Origin: Pseudomonas sp. CHM02
GTDB taxonomy: Bacteria; Pseudomonadota; Gammaproteobacteria; Pseudomonadales; Pseudomonadaceae
Direction: 5' to 3'
DNA length: 64,000 nucleotides
NCBI RefSeq assembly: GCF_000612585.1
Contig: NZ_JFCA01000001.1
Coordinates: 1 to 64,000 of the forward strand
Below, piece after piece: positions 22,885 to 30,305 of this stretch. The notes beneath the pieces are model-generated. The model was given only the letters and a program-made list of their open reading frames with translations. It was not told the origin of the DNA and searched no databases. The stretch's first letter is position 1. The number at the start of each line of letters is the position of its first letter. Made by a program: the position numbers and the translations under genes.

Positions 22885-23019
22885 GGGCTTGCTGTGGTGA
22901 GAGGCGGTGCGACGATTCGACTTGCCCCGCGCTGGGCTGCGAAGCTGCCCCATTGGTTTGCAGTGAACCTGTCGGGGGACAAGTCGAATCGTCGCACCGC
23001 CTCTCACCACAGCAAGCCC
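22885..23019. repeat. Perfect 40-bp inverted repeat
   Basis: Bases 22885-22924 and 22980-23019 are exact reverse complements over 40 bases, separated by 55 bases that contain REP-like sequence. It lies between the convergent aruE and lumazine synthase genes and may act as a bidirectional transcriptional barrier or a cruciform. No T run follows on either side. Confidence 0.85.
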
Positions 23020-23044
23020 AAACACATTGGGTTTGCGGTGCGCC

Positions 23045-23554
23045 TTAGACGGCTACAGCACGCGGCTGGCTGTGACGAATCGCACGCACCTTGTGCAGGG
23101 TGTCGGCGCAGGTACGTGCAGCTTCCTGGCCCTTGTGCACGAAGTGATCGAAGAAGAAGCTGTGGTGTTCGCTGCCGGCGTGGAAGTGGTGTGGGGTCAG
23201 GGACACCGAGAACACCGGTACTTCTGTTTCCAGCTGCACCTGCATCAGGCCGCTGACCACCGATTGGGCGACGAATTCGTGACGGTAGATGCCACCGTCG
23301 ACCACCAGCGCGGCGGCGACGATACCGGCGTAACGGCCGGTCTTGGCCAGCAGCTTGGCGTGCAGGGGCATTTCAAAGGCGCCGCCGACTTCGAAGAAAT
23401 CGATGTCCGATTCCTGGTAGCCCTGGGCGATCATTTCGGCGAGGAAGCCTTTGCGCGATTGGTCGACAATATCCTTGTGCCAGCAGGCCTGGATAAACGC
23501 GACGCGCTCGCCGTGGTGGTTTTTGCTTTTGCTGTCGATTGCGGTGGGTTGCAT
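23045..23554 (-). CDS. ribH: 6,7-dimethyl-8-ribityllumazine synthase (type II-like)
   Basis: The enzyme condenses 5-amino-6-ribitylamino-uracil with dihydroxybutanone phosphate, the penultimate riboflavin step. The 169-residue product shows VAFIQACWHKDIVDQSRKGF, the substrate-binding FEVGGAFEMPLHAKLLAKTG and ALVVDGGIYRHEFVAQSV, and ends HHFHAGSEHHSFFFDHFVHKGQEAA. It looks like the RibH2 class (Brucella/Rhizobium type), a second lumazine synthase beside the standard one in the rib-nus cluster, which is not in this window. It stands alone rather than in a rib operon and lies behind an FMN riboswitch, so riboflavin or FMN level should control it. Confidence 0.9.
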   Translation of the reverse strand: MQPTAIDSKSKNHHGERVAFIQACWHKDIVDQSRKGFLAEMIAQGYQESDIDFFEVGGAFEMPLHAKLLAKTGRYAGIVAAALVVDGGIYRHEFVAQSVVSGLMQVQLETEVPVFSVSLTPHHFHAGSEHHSFFFDHFVHKGQEAARTCADTLHKVRAIRHSQPRAVAV

Positions 23555-23652
23555 GTTCTGACTCCTGTTTAAGAAAAAAACAGGGCGTTATGAATCGAAT
23601 GGGATTTAAGGGTACGCAAGCACACGAGGTGCGCGGCCCTTAGGTGCCAATC

Positions 23653-23818
23653 CCGTTCTCTCTTCATCCGGACTATGACCGTCGGCCCCGGGATCACACC
23701 GGGTCTGCTGACCTTGTCGCCGTCCTGCGTGAGCAGTTCGAGGCGCCAAGCGCTCGCGGGCTATGCACATTGCGTGCAATTACCGCCGGTGGGGAATTGC
23801 ACCCCGCCCTGAGAACGT
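23653..23818 (-). ncRNA. FMN riboswitch (RFN element)
   Basis: Read on the minus strand, the sequence starts AGGGCGGGGTGCAATTCCCC, continues ACCGGCGGTAATTGCA, AGCCCGCGAGCG, then GGTCAGCAGACCCGGTGTGATCC, and closes CCGACGGTCATAGTCCGGATGAAGAGAGAA. These are the conserved blocks of the RFN element in the right order. It is about 100 bases upstream of the lumazine synthase ATG, so FMN binding probably reduces its expression. Confidence 0.95.
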
Positions 23819-24010
23819 TGCCGCCAGAACCCTGGCGGCGGAGAGTTTTTAACATGGTTTTTAAAAAACTGCACGATTGCCGTATCGATAAGCTATATCG
23901 GTTTGTTTGGTTGGTATTCGATTGAATATCGATGGGGCTTGATATTCCGCGGCTTTGCCCGCAGTAATCATCCACAAAAGGACTTATTCAATCTGTTAGA
24001 GGCCTGTTTC

Positions 24011-25015
24011 ATGACTGTGATCGACCTGCGCAGCGACACCGTGACCCAACCCACCCCTGGCATGCTCGACGCGATGGCTAATGCCGCCAGCGGCGATGAT
24101 GTCTACGGTGAAGACCCCAGCGTCAACCGTCTGGAGGCCGAACTGGCCAAGCGCCTGGGTTTTGCCGCAGCGTTGTTCGTGCCCACCGGCACCATGAGCA
24201 ACTTGCTGGCGTTGATGGCCCATTGTGAACGCGGCGAGGAGTACATCGTCGGTCAACAGGCCCACACCTACAAATACGAAGGCGGCGGGGCGGCCGTGCT
24301 GGGTTCGATTCAACCCCAGCCACTGGAAGTCCAGGCGGACGGCTCCCTGGACCTGAACCACGTACTTGAAGCCATCAAACCCGACGACTTCCACTTCGCC
24401 CGCACCCGCCTGCTGGCGCTGGAAAACACCATGCAGGGCAAGGTGCTGCCGCTGGAATACCTGGCGAACGCCCGCGCGTTCACCCGTGAACACGGCCTGG
24501 CCCTGCACCTGGACGGCGCGCGGCTCTACAACGCAGCGGTCAAGCTGGGGGTGGATGCGCGGGAGATTGCCCAGCATTTCGACTCGGTGTCGGTGTGCCT
24601 GTCCAAGGGCCTCGGCGCGCCGATCGGCTCGGTGCTGTGCGGCACTAGCGCGTTGATCGCCAAGGCACGGCGCCTGCGCAAGATGGTCGGCGGCGGCATG
24701 CGCCAGGCCGGCTCGCTCGCGGCGGCAGGGCTGTATGCGCTGGATCATCAGGTGGAGCGCCTCGCGGACGACCACGCCAACGCGCAATGGCTGGGGGATG
24801 AGCTGCGCAAGGCTGGCTACACGGTAGAGCCGGTGCAGACCAACATGGTCTACGTGCAGATCGGCGATCAGGCCCAGGCCTTGAAGGCCTTTGCCGCCGA
24901 GCGCGGGGTCAAGTTGAGCGCCGCGCCGCGCCTGCGTATGGTCACGCATCTGGACGTCAGCCGCGCGCAGATCGAGCACGTCGTGCAGACATTCGTCGAC
25001 TTTTCCCGAAAATGA
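24011..25015 (+). CDS. ltaE: Low-specificity L-threonine aldolase
   Basis: This PLP enzyme cleaves L-threonine or L-allo-threonine to glycine and acetaldehyde. The 334-residue protein begins [19 protein letters not shown], has the cofactor-stacking region in [29 protein letters not shown], and the Schiff-base lysine Lys199 in [13 protein letters not shown]. The open frame extends upstream into non-coding sequence; ATG 24011 gives the family N terminus. It stands between the riboswitch and alaS, the same neighbourhood as in P. aeruginosa. Confidence 0.93.
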   Translation: MTVIDLRSDTVTQPTPGMLDAMANAASGDDVYGEDPSVNRLEAELAKRLGFAAALFVPTGTMSNLLALMAHCERGEEYIVGQQAHTYKYEGGGAAVLGSIQPQPLEVQADGSLDLNHVLEAIKPDDFHFARTRLLALENTMQGKVLPLEYLANARAFTREHGLALHLDGARLYNAAVKLGVDAREIAQHFDSVSVCLSKGLGAPIGSVLCGTSALIAKARRLRKMVGGGMRQAGSLAAAGLYALDHQVERLADDHANAQWLGDELRKAGYTVEPVQTNMVYVQIGDQAQALKAFAAERGVKLSAAPRLRMVTHLDVSRAQIEHVVQTFVDFSRK

Positions 25016-25069
25016 CAGTGCAGACCGTCTAATTGACTGTTTCTATCGCATAAACACGCTGTACCACCG

Positions 25070-25099
25070 GCAAAGGGCCGATATAATGCGGCCCTTTGC
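25070..25099 (+). promoter_or_regulatory. alaS promoter: -10 box inside a perfect inverted repeat
   Basis: TATAAT at 25082-25087 is the -10 box. It is enclosed by perfect 10-base arms GCAAAGGGCC (25070-25079) and GGCCCTTTGC (25090-25099). In E. coli, alanyl-tRNA synthetase represses its own gene by binding a palindrome around the transcription start; this arrangement suggests similar autoregulation. The -35 region (CTGTAC at 25059) is weak. Confidence 0.65.
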
Positions 25100-25161
25100 C
25101 GTCGCTTCGTCTGATGATGTTGCGCACTGGCCTTTGGCCGCAGCCTCCGTGGAAGAACCTA

Positions 25162-27780
25162 ATGAAAAGCGCAGAAATCCGTGAAGCCTTCCTTCGCTTC
25201 TTCGAAGAGCAAGGTCACACCCGTGTCGCCTCCAGCTCCTTGATCCCAGGCAATGACCCTACCCTGCTGTTCACTAACGCGGGAATGAACCAGTTCAAGG
25301 ACTGCTTCCTGGGCCAGGAAAAACGCGCCTACACCCGCGCCGTCAGCAGCCAGAAATGCGTACGCGCCGGTGGCAAGCACAACGACCTGGAAAACGTCGG
25401 CTACACCGCCCGTCACCACACTTTTTTCGAAATGCTCGGCAACTTCAGCTTTGGCGATTATTTCAAGCAAGACGCGATCAACTTCGCCTGGACCTTCCTC
25501 ACCGGCGTACTGAAGCTGCCGAAGGAAAAACTCTGGGTCACCGTCTACGCCAGCGATGACGAAGCGTATGACATCTGGACCAAGGAAGTCGGCGTGCCGG
25601 CTGAGCGCATGGTGCGCATCGGCGACAACAAAGGCGCGCCGTACGCCTCCGACAACTTCTGGACCATGGGCGATACTGGCCCGTGCGGCCCCTGCACCGA
25701 GATCTTCTACGACCACGGCGCCGATATCTGGGGTGGCCCACCGGGCTCGCCAGAGGAAGACGGCGACCGTTACATCGAGATATGGAACAACGTGTTCATG
25801 CAGTTCAACCGCACCGCCGATGGCGTGTTGCATCCGTTGCCAGCGCCGTCGGTGGACACCGGCATGGGCCTGGAGCGGATCAGTGCGGTGATGCAGCACG
25901 TGCATTCCAACTACGAGATCGACCTGTTCCAAAGCCTGCTGGCCGCGGCCGCCAAAGCCATTGGTTGTGCCAATGAAGACCAAGCGTCGCTCAAAGTGGT
26001 GGCTGACCACATCCGTTCCTGCGGCTTCCTGATTGCCGATGGCGTGCTGCCGTCCAACGAAGGCCGTGGCTACGTGCTGCGTCGTATCATCCGTCGCGCG
26101 TGCCGTCACGGTAACAAGCTGGGCGCCAATGGCAGCTTCTTCTATCAGATCGTCGCGGCCCTGGTGGCCGAGATGGGTGAAGCGTTCCCGGAACTCAAGC
26201 AGAACCAGGCGCACATCGAGCGCGTGCTCAAGGCCGAAGAAGAGCAGTTCGCCAAGACCCTGGAGCAGGGCCTGAAGATCCTCGAGCAAGACCTCGCCGG
26301 CCTGCAGGGCACCGTGGTGCCGGGCGACGTGGTGTTCAAGCTCTATGACACCTACGGTTTTCCGATGGACCTGACCGGCGATATCGCCCGTGAACGCAAC
26401 CTGACCCTCGACGAGGAAGGTTTCGAGCGCGAGATGGAAGCCCAGCGCGTACGCGCGCGTTCGGCCAGCGCCTTCGGCATGGACTACAACAGCCTGGTCA
26501 AGGTTGACGTGGCCACTGAGTTCACCGGCTACAAGGCCACCAGCGGTGCGGCCAAAGTGGTTGCCCTCTATAAGGAAGGCCAGTCGGTTGACGTATTGAA
26601 TGAAGGCGATGATGGCGTGGTGGTCCTGGACCAGACGCCGTTCTACGCCGAATCCGGTGGCCAGATTGGCGACTGCGGTTTCCTCAAGGCGGCTTCCGGT
26701 CGTTTTGATGTGCGTGACACCACCAAGACCGGCGGTGCGTTCCTGCACCACGGTGTGTTGGCGTCGGGCAGCCTGACCGTCGGTTCGCCGGTAGACACCC
26801 AGGTAGACGCCGACGTGCGCCACGCCACCTCGCTGAACCACTCGGCCACCCACTTGCTGCATGCCGCGCTGCGCCAGGTACTGGGCGAGCACGTTCAGCA
26901 GAAGGGTTCGTTGGTCGACAGCCAGCGCCTGCGTTTCGACTTCAGCCACTTTGAAGCGATCAAGCCTGAGCAGATCAAGGCCCTGGAAGACATCGTCAAC
27001 GCCGAGATTCGCAAGAACACTCCGGTGGAAACCGAAGAGACCGATATCGAGACCGCCAAGGCCAAGGGGGCCATGGCACTGTTCGGCGAGAAATACGGCG
27101 ACAGCGTGCGCGTCCTGAGCATGGGCGGCGACTTCTCGGTGGAGCTGTGCGGCGGTATCCACGCCAACCGTACCGGCGACATTGCCCTGCTGAAAATCGT
27201 CAGCGAAGGCGGCGTGGCGTCTGGTGTGCGTCGTATCGAAGCGGTGACCGGCGCTGCGGCCCTGGCCTACCTGAATGCGGCTGAAGAACAACTCAAGGAA
27301 GCGGCCACCCTGGTCAAGGGCAGCCGCGACAACCTGATCGACAAGCTGTCCGCTGTGCTGGAGCGCAACCGCGCCCTGGAGAAACAGCTGGAGCAGTTGC
27401 AAGCCAAGGCGGCCAGCGCTGCAGGGGACGATCTGTCGGCTTCGGCCGTGGACGTCAAGGACGTGAAAGTCCTGGCTGCACGCCTGGACGGCCAGGATGG
27501 CAAGGCGCTGTTGGCCCTGGTCGATCAGTTGAAGAACAAGCTCGGCCGCGCAGTGATCCTGCTCGGCAGTGTCCATGAGGATAAGGTCGTTCTGGTTGCC
27601 GGTTTAACCAAGGACCTGACTGGCCAACTCAAGGCCGGTGATTTGATGAAGCAAGCCGCCGCGGCAGTGGGCGGGAAAGGCGGTGGTCGTCCGGACATGG
27701 CGCAAGGCGGTGGTGTAGACGTCGCAGCGCTGGACGCGGCCCTGGCCCTGACCGTGCCGTTTGTCGAGGCAGGTATTTAA
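25162..27780 (+). CDS. alaS: Alanine--tRNA ligase
   Basis: AlaRS charges tRNA-Ala and edits mischarged serine and glycine. The 872-residue product has the class II catalytic core ([37 protein letters not shown], and DTGMGLERI as motif 3), the editing-domain zinc motif [11 protein letters not shown] with the later [10 protein letters not shown], and a C-terminal C-Ala domain ending in [15 protein letters not shown]. The open frame extends to 25096 but ATG 25162 ([16 protein letters not shown]) matches the family start. It is followed by lysC and then rsmA, the conserved gammaproteobacterial order. Confidence 0.97.
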   Translation: MKSAEIREAFLRFFEEQGHTRVASSSLIPGNDPTLLFTNAGMNQFKDCFLGQEKRAYTRAVSSQKCVRAGGKHNDLENVGYTARHHTFFEMLGNFSFGDYFKQDAINFAWTFLTGVLKLPKEKLWVTVYASDDEAYDIWTKEVGVPAERMVRIGDNKGAPYASDNFWTMGDTGPCGPCTEIFYDHGADIWGGPPGSPEEDGDRYIEIWNNVFMQFNRTADGVLHPLPAPSVDTGMGLERISAVMQHVHSNYEIDLFQSLLAAAAKAIGCANEDQASLKVVADHIRSCGFLIADGVLPSNEGRGYVLRRIIRRACRHGNKLGANGSFFYQIVAALVAEMGEAFPELKQNQAHIERVLKAEEEQFAKTLEQGLKILEQDLAGLQGTVVPGDVVFKLYDTYGFPMDLTGDIARERNLTLDEEGFEREMEAQRVRARSASAFGMDYNSLVKVDVATEFTGYKATSGAAKVVALYKEGQSVDVLNEGDDGVVVLDQTPFYAESGGQIGDCGFLKAASGRFDVRDTTKTGGAFLHHGVLASGSLTVGSPVDTQVDADVRHATSLNHSATHLLHAALRQVLGEHVQQKGSLVDSQRLRFDFSHFEAIKPEQIKALEDIVNAEIRKNTPVETEETDIETAKAKGAMALFGEKYGDSVRVLSMGGDFSVELCGGIHANRTGDIALLKIVSEGGVASGVRRIEAVTGAAALAYLNAAEEQLKEAATLVKGSRDNLIDKLSAVLERNRALEKQLEQLQAKAASAAGDDLSASAVDVKDVKVLAARLDGQDGKALLALVDQLKNKLGRAVILLGSVHEDKVVLVAGLTKDLTGQLKAGDLMKQAAAAVGGKGGGRPDMAQGGGVDVAALDAALALTVPFVEAGI

Positions 27781-27794
27781 GGCACTGTTAACCG

Positions 27795-27815
27795 GCCCGT
27801 GGTCTAGTCACGGGC
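27795..27815 (+). terminator. Hairpin after alaS
   Basis: GCCCGTG and CACGGGC flank a seven-base loop 15 bases past the alaS stop. There is no T run, so it is a weak or partial terminator, or a processing hairpin ahead of lysC. Confidence 0.4.
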
Positions 27816-27874
27816 TGCTCGGTGCTGGTTGATTGGATATTAGGCGCCCCTTTACGGGCTGAGGCGGCTTAGAA

Positions 27875-29116
27875 ATGGCTTTGATCGTACAGAAATTTGG
27901 AGGCACCTCGGTCGGCTCTGTCGAAAGAATCGAGCAGGTGGCCGACAAGGTTAAGAAATTCCGCGATGCCGGCGACGACCTGGTGGTGGTGCTGTCGGCC
28001 ATGAGCGGCGAGACCAATCGCCTGATCGATCTGGCCAAGGCAATCAGTGGTGATCAACAGCCGCTCCCGCGGGAGCTGGATGTGATCGTGTCCACCGGCG
28101 AACAGGTGACCATCGCCTTGCTGGCCATGGCGCTGAACAAGCGCGGCGTACCAGCGGTGTCCTACACTGGCAGCCAGGTGCGCATCCTCACCGACAGCGC
28201 GCATACCAAGGCGCGTATCCTGCAGATTGACGATCAGAAAATCCGTACGGATCTGAAAGCCGGGCGCGTGGTAGTTGTAGCAGGCTTCCAAGGTGTGGAC
28301 GAGCAGGGCAACATCACGACCCTCGGGCGTGGCGGTTCGGACACCACCGGCGTGGCGCTGGCCGCGGCCCTCAAGGCCGATGAATGCCAGATCTACACCG
28401 ATGTGGATGGCGTCTACACCACCGACCCGCGTGTGGTGTCCGTGGCCCAGCGCCTGGACAAGATCACCTTTGAAGAGATGCTGGAAATGGCCAGCCTCGG
28501 TTCCAAGGTGTTGCAGATCCGTGCGGTGGAATTCGCCGGCAAGTACAACGTTCCGCTGCGCGTATTGCACAGCTTCAAAGAGGGTCCGGGTACCCTCATT
28601 ACTATTGATGAAGAGGAATCCATGGAACAGCCGATCATTTCCGGTATCGCTTTCAACCGTGATGAAGCCAAGCTGACTATCCGTGGCGTGCCAGACACCC
28701 CGGGCGTGGCGTTCAAGATCCTGGGCCCTATCAGCGGCGCGAACATCGAAGTCGACATGATCGTGCAGAACGTTTCGCACGATAACACCACCGATTTCAC
28801 CTTCACGGTGCACCGCAACGAGTACGATGCGGCGGAGCGGATCCTGCAGAACACTGCGAAGGAAATCGGCGCCCGTGAAGTGGTCGGCGATACCAAGATT
28901 GCCAAGGTGTCGATCGTGGGCGTGGGCATGCGTTCCCATGCCGGCGTTGCCAGCCGCATGTTCGAGGCGCTGGCCAAGGAAAGCATCAACATCCAGATGA
29001 TCTCCACCTCGGAAATCAAAGTCTCGGTGGTGATCGAAGAGAAATACCTGGAACTGGCTGTACGTGCCCTGCATACCGCGTTTGAGCTCGACGCTCCGGC
29101 CCGACAGGGCGAGTGA
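27875..29116 (+). CDS. lysC: Aspartate kinase (with probable internal start for a beta subunit)
   Basis: LysC phosphorylates aspartate, the first step toward lysine, methionine, threonine and diaminopimelate. The 413-residue protein has the kinase motif KFGGTSVG at residues 6-13, GRGGSDTTGVALAAAL, and two C-terminal ACT domains (ISGIAFNRDEAKLTIRGVPD and KVSIVGVGMRSHAGVAS) that bind feedback inhibitors. An in-frame ATG at codon 250 (28622) is preceded at five bases by AGAGGA, ideally placed to make the regulatory beta subunit from the same gene, as in Bacillus and Corynebacterium enzymes. It is followed by a strong terminator. Confidence 0.95.
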   Translation: MALIVQKFGGTSVGSVERIEQVADKVKKFRDAGDDLVVVLSAMSGETNRLIDLAKAISGDQQPLPRELDVIVSTGEQVTIALLAMALNKRGVPAVSYTGSQVRILTDSAHTKARILQIDDQKIRTDLKAGRVVVVAGFQGVDEQGNITTLGRGGSDTTGVALAAALKADECQIYTDVDGVYTTDPRVVSVAQRLDKITFEEMLEMASLGSKVLQIRAVEFAGKYNVPLRVLHSFKEGPGTLITIDEEESMEQPIISGIAFNRDEAKLTIRGVPDTPGVAFKILGPISGANIEVDMIVQNVSHDNTTDFTFTVHRNEYDAAERILQNTAKEIGAREVVGDTKIAKVSIVGVGMRSHAGVASRMFEALAKESINIQMISTSEIKVSVVIEEKYLELAVRALHTAFELDAPARQGE

Positions 29117-29129
29117 TGCAGTGCCAGGG

Positions 29130-29160
29130 AGGCGCGGTTTACCGCGCCTTTCCTTTTTTT
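29130..29160 (+). terminator. Rho-independent terminator of lysC
   Basis: AGGCGCGGT and ACCGCGCCT form a nine-base-pair stem with a two-base spacer, followed by TTCCTTTTTTT. Confidence 0.85.
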
Positions 29161-29214
29161 GTAGGGCGCATGTTCTTTTGCGCGCGCTCGACAATACTTA
29201 GGCGGTAGGGCTAT

Positions 29215-29248
29215 GGCCTTTTGGTTGTAGGTCGAAGGCCTTTTTTTT
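29215..29248 (+). terminator. Terminator-like hairpin in the rsmA leader
   Basis: GGCCTT (29215-29220) pairs with AAGGCC (29235-29240) and is followed by eight Ts. It ends 42 bases before the rsmA ATG, downstream of the lysC terminator, so it lies either between rsmA promoters or inside the rsmA leader. Confidence 0.55.
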
Positions 29249-29290
29249 GCAGACTGTTGTTCCTGAACTGAAATGCGTGAGGAGAAAGGT

Positions 29291-29479
29291 ATGCTGATTC
29301 TGACTCGTCGTTGCGCAGAAAGCCTGATTATCGGTGATGGCGAAATCACCGTGACCGTGCTCGGCGTCAAAGGCAATCAAGTACGTATCGGGGTTAACGC
29401 TCCGAAAGAGGTAGCGGTGCACCGCGAGGAAATCTACCTGCGGATCAAGAAAGAGAAGGACGAAGAACCAAGCCTTTAA
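29291..29479 (+). CDS. rsmA: Carbon storage regulator / RNA-binding protein RsmA (CsrA)
   Basis: RsmA is a dimeric RNA-binding protein that blocks translation by binding GGA motifs in leaders and is antagonised by Gac-controlled sRNAs in Pseudomonas. The 62-residue product begins [16 protein letters not shown], with the RNA-binding residues Leu4 and Arg6 (LTRR) at the N terminus and Arg44 in [13 protein letters not shown] 29291 follows AGGAGAAAGG, a strong Shine-Dalgarno that contains GGA, so autoregulation is possible. The alaS-lysC-rsmA-tRNA order is conserved. Confidence 0.95.
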   Translation: MLILTRRCAESLIIGDGEITVTVLGVKGNQVRIGVNAPKEVAVHREEIYLRIKKEKDEEPSL

Positions 29480-29498
29480 TTTTTATCGTTTTTTATGT

Positions 29499-29527
29499 TT
29501 GCAAACGGGGATGAACGTGGTTAATAT
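29499..29527 (+). promoter_or_regulatory. Promoter of the tRNA-Ser gene
   Basis: TTGCAA at 29499-29504 and TAATAT at 29522-29527 are spaced by 17 bases and end 14 bases before the tRNA-Ser gene. Confidence 0.5.
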
Positions 29528-29541
29528 ACGCCCCGTGTTGC

Positions 29542-29632
29542 GGAGAGCTGGCCGAGTGGCCGAAGGCGCTCCCCTGCTAAGGGAGTACACCTCAAAAGGG
29601 TGTCGGGGGTTCGAATCCCCCGTTCTCCGCCA
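29542..29632 (+). tRNA. tRNA-Ser(GCT)
   Basis: The 91-base class II tRNA has acceptor GGAGAGC paired with GTTCTCC, anticodon GCT in CTGCTAA, a long variable arm, the T loop TTCGAATC and an encoded CCA (29630-29632). It follows rsmA, as in other pseudomonads. Confidence 0.95.
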
Positions 29633-29698
29633 TTATTTGCTTAGTACGTTGCAATCTGGTTTTTTCGGTAAGTTGTTGAAATTGCTCGAAAAAATAGC

Positions 29699-29726
29699 TT
29701 TACATAGAGATTGAACGGCCTATAAT
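29699..29726 (+). promoter_or_regulatory. Promoter of tRNA-Arg(ACG) genes
   Basis: TTTACA at 29699-29704 and a consensus TATAAT at 29721-29726 are separated by 16 bases; a GC-rich discriminator (GCGCGGC) follows, typical of stringently controlled stable-RNA promoters. Confidence 0.7.
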
Positions 29727-29740
29727 GCGCGGCAACAAAT

Positions 29741-29817
29741 GCACTCGTAGCTCAGCTGGATAGAGTACTCGGCTACGAACCGAGCGGTCACAGGTTCGAA
29801 TCCTGTCGAGTGCACCA
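29741..29817 (+). tRNA. tRNA-Arg(ACG), copy 1
   Basis: This 77-base tRNA has acceptor GCACTCG paired with CGAGTGC, anticodon ACG in CTACGAA, T loop TTCGAATC and an encoded CCA. The first anticodon base would be deaminated to inosine, reading CGU/CGC/CGA. Confidence 0.97.
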
Positions 29818-29889
29818 TTTAAGAGTCAGTTGCAGCAATGCAGGTGATTCGGTTACAACCAGTTGTGATCTGGTCTAAAAACACAATCT

Positions 29890-29966
29890 GCACTCGTAGC
29901 TCAGCTGGATAGAGTACTCGGCTACGAACCGAGCGGTCACAGGTTCGAATCCTGTCGAGTGCACCA
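29890..29966 (+). tRNA. tRNA-Arg(ACG), copy 2
   Basis: It is identical over 77 bases to the tRNA at 29741. The 72-base spacer contains no evident second promoter, so the pair is probably co-transcribed and ended by the terminator at 29975. Confidence 0.97.
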
Positions 29967-29974
29967 TACAAACA

Positions 29975-30000
29975 AAAAGCCCGCCTAGTGCGGGCTTTTT
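29975..30000 (+). terminator. Terminator of the tRNA-Arg pair
   Basis: AAAAAGCCCGC and GCGGGCTTTTT form a perfect stem with a CTAGT-type loop. The gap 30001-30305 beyond it holds the mgtE leader, including a GCCCC-GGGGC hairpin near 30178-30190 and a possible 19-codon upstream ORF at 30206-30265. Confidence 0.9.
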
Positions 30001-30205
30001 GCCGTCCGGGGTTTATGCAGGATTTATCTTTTTCTCCTGCTCCCGTGTGTTTTCCTTTCTCGCTGCGTCGTCGCAGTTCTTAGATGCAGCCGATGCTCAG
30101 CTTTGGCTCGCAAGCGCTTGTTCTTTCCAGTTTTTTAACGTTTAAAGTGGCCGGGCGGTGTATCATTGCGCCCGTCAGCCCCGCCGGGGCTTGTGGAATA
30201 CCTCC

Positions 30206-30265
30206 ATGGACTTACCCAGTAGTTACTCAGTACCCCGTTTTACCAATCATGAATTGACTGATTGA
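30206..30265 (+). other. Possible leader peptide upstream of mgtE
   Basis: An ATG at 30206, seven bases after GGAA, opens a 19-codon frame (MDLPSSYSVPRFTNHELTD) ending in TGA at 30263-30265, 40 bases before mgtE. Magnesium transporter genes in enterics use proline-bearing leader peptides as sensors. Here the leader role is only a guess; chance occurrence cannot be excluded. Confidence 0.25.
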
Positions 30266-30305
30266 TCCTTCCGGCGTGCCCCGCTGCTGGGAGTGGAGTT
30301 CGCCT

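Noticed and set aside
25159..27576. 805-codon antisense frame across alaS
   Set aside because: Shadow of alaS; no independent evidence.
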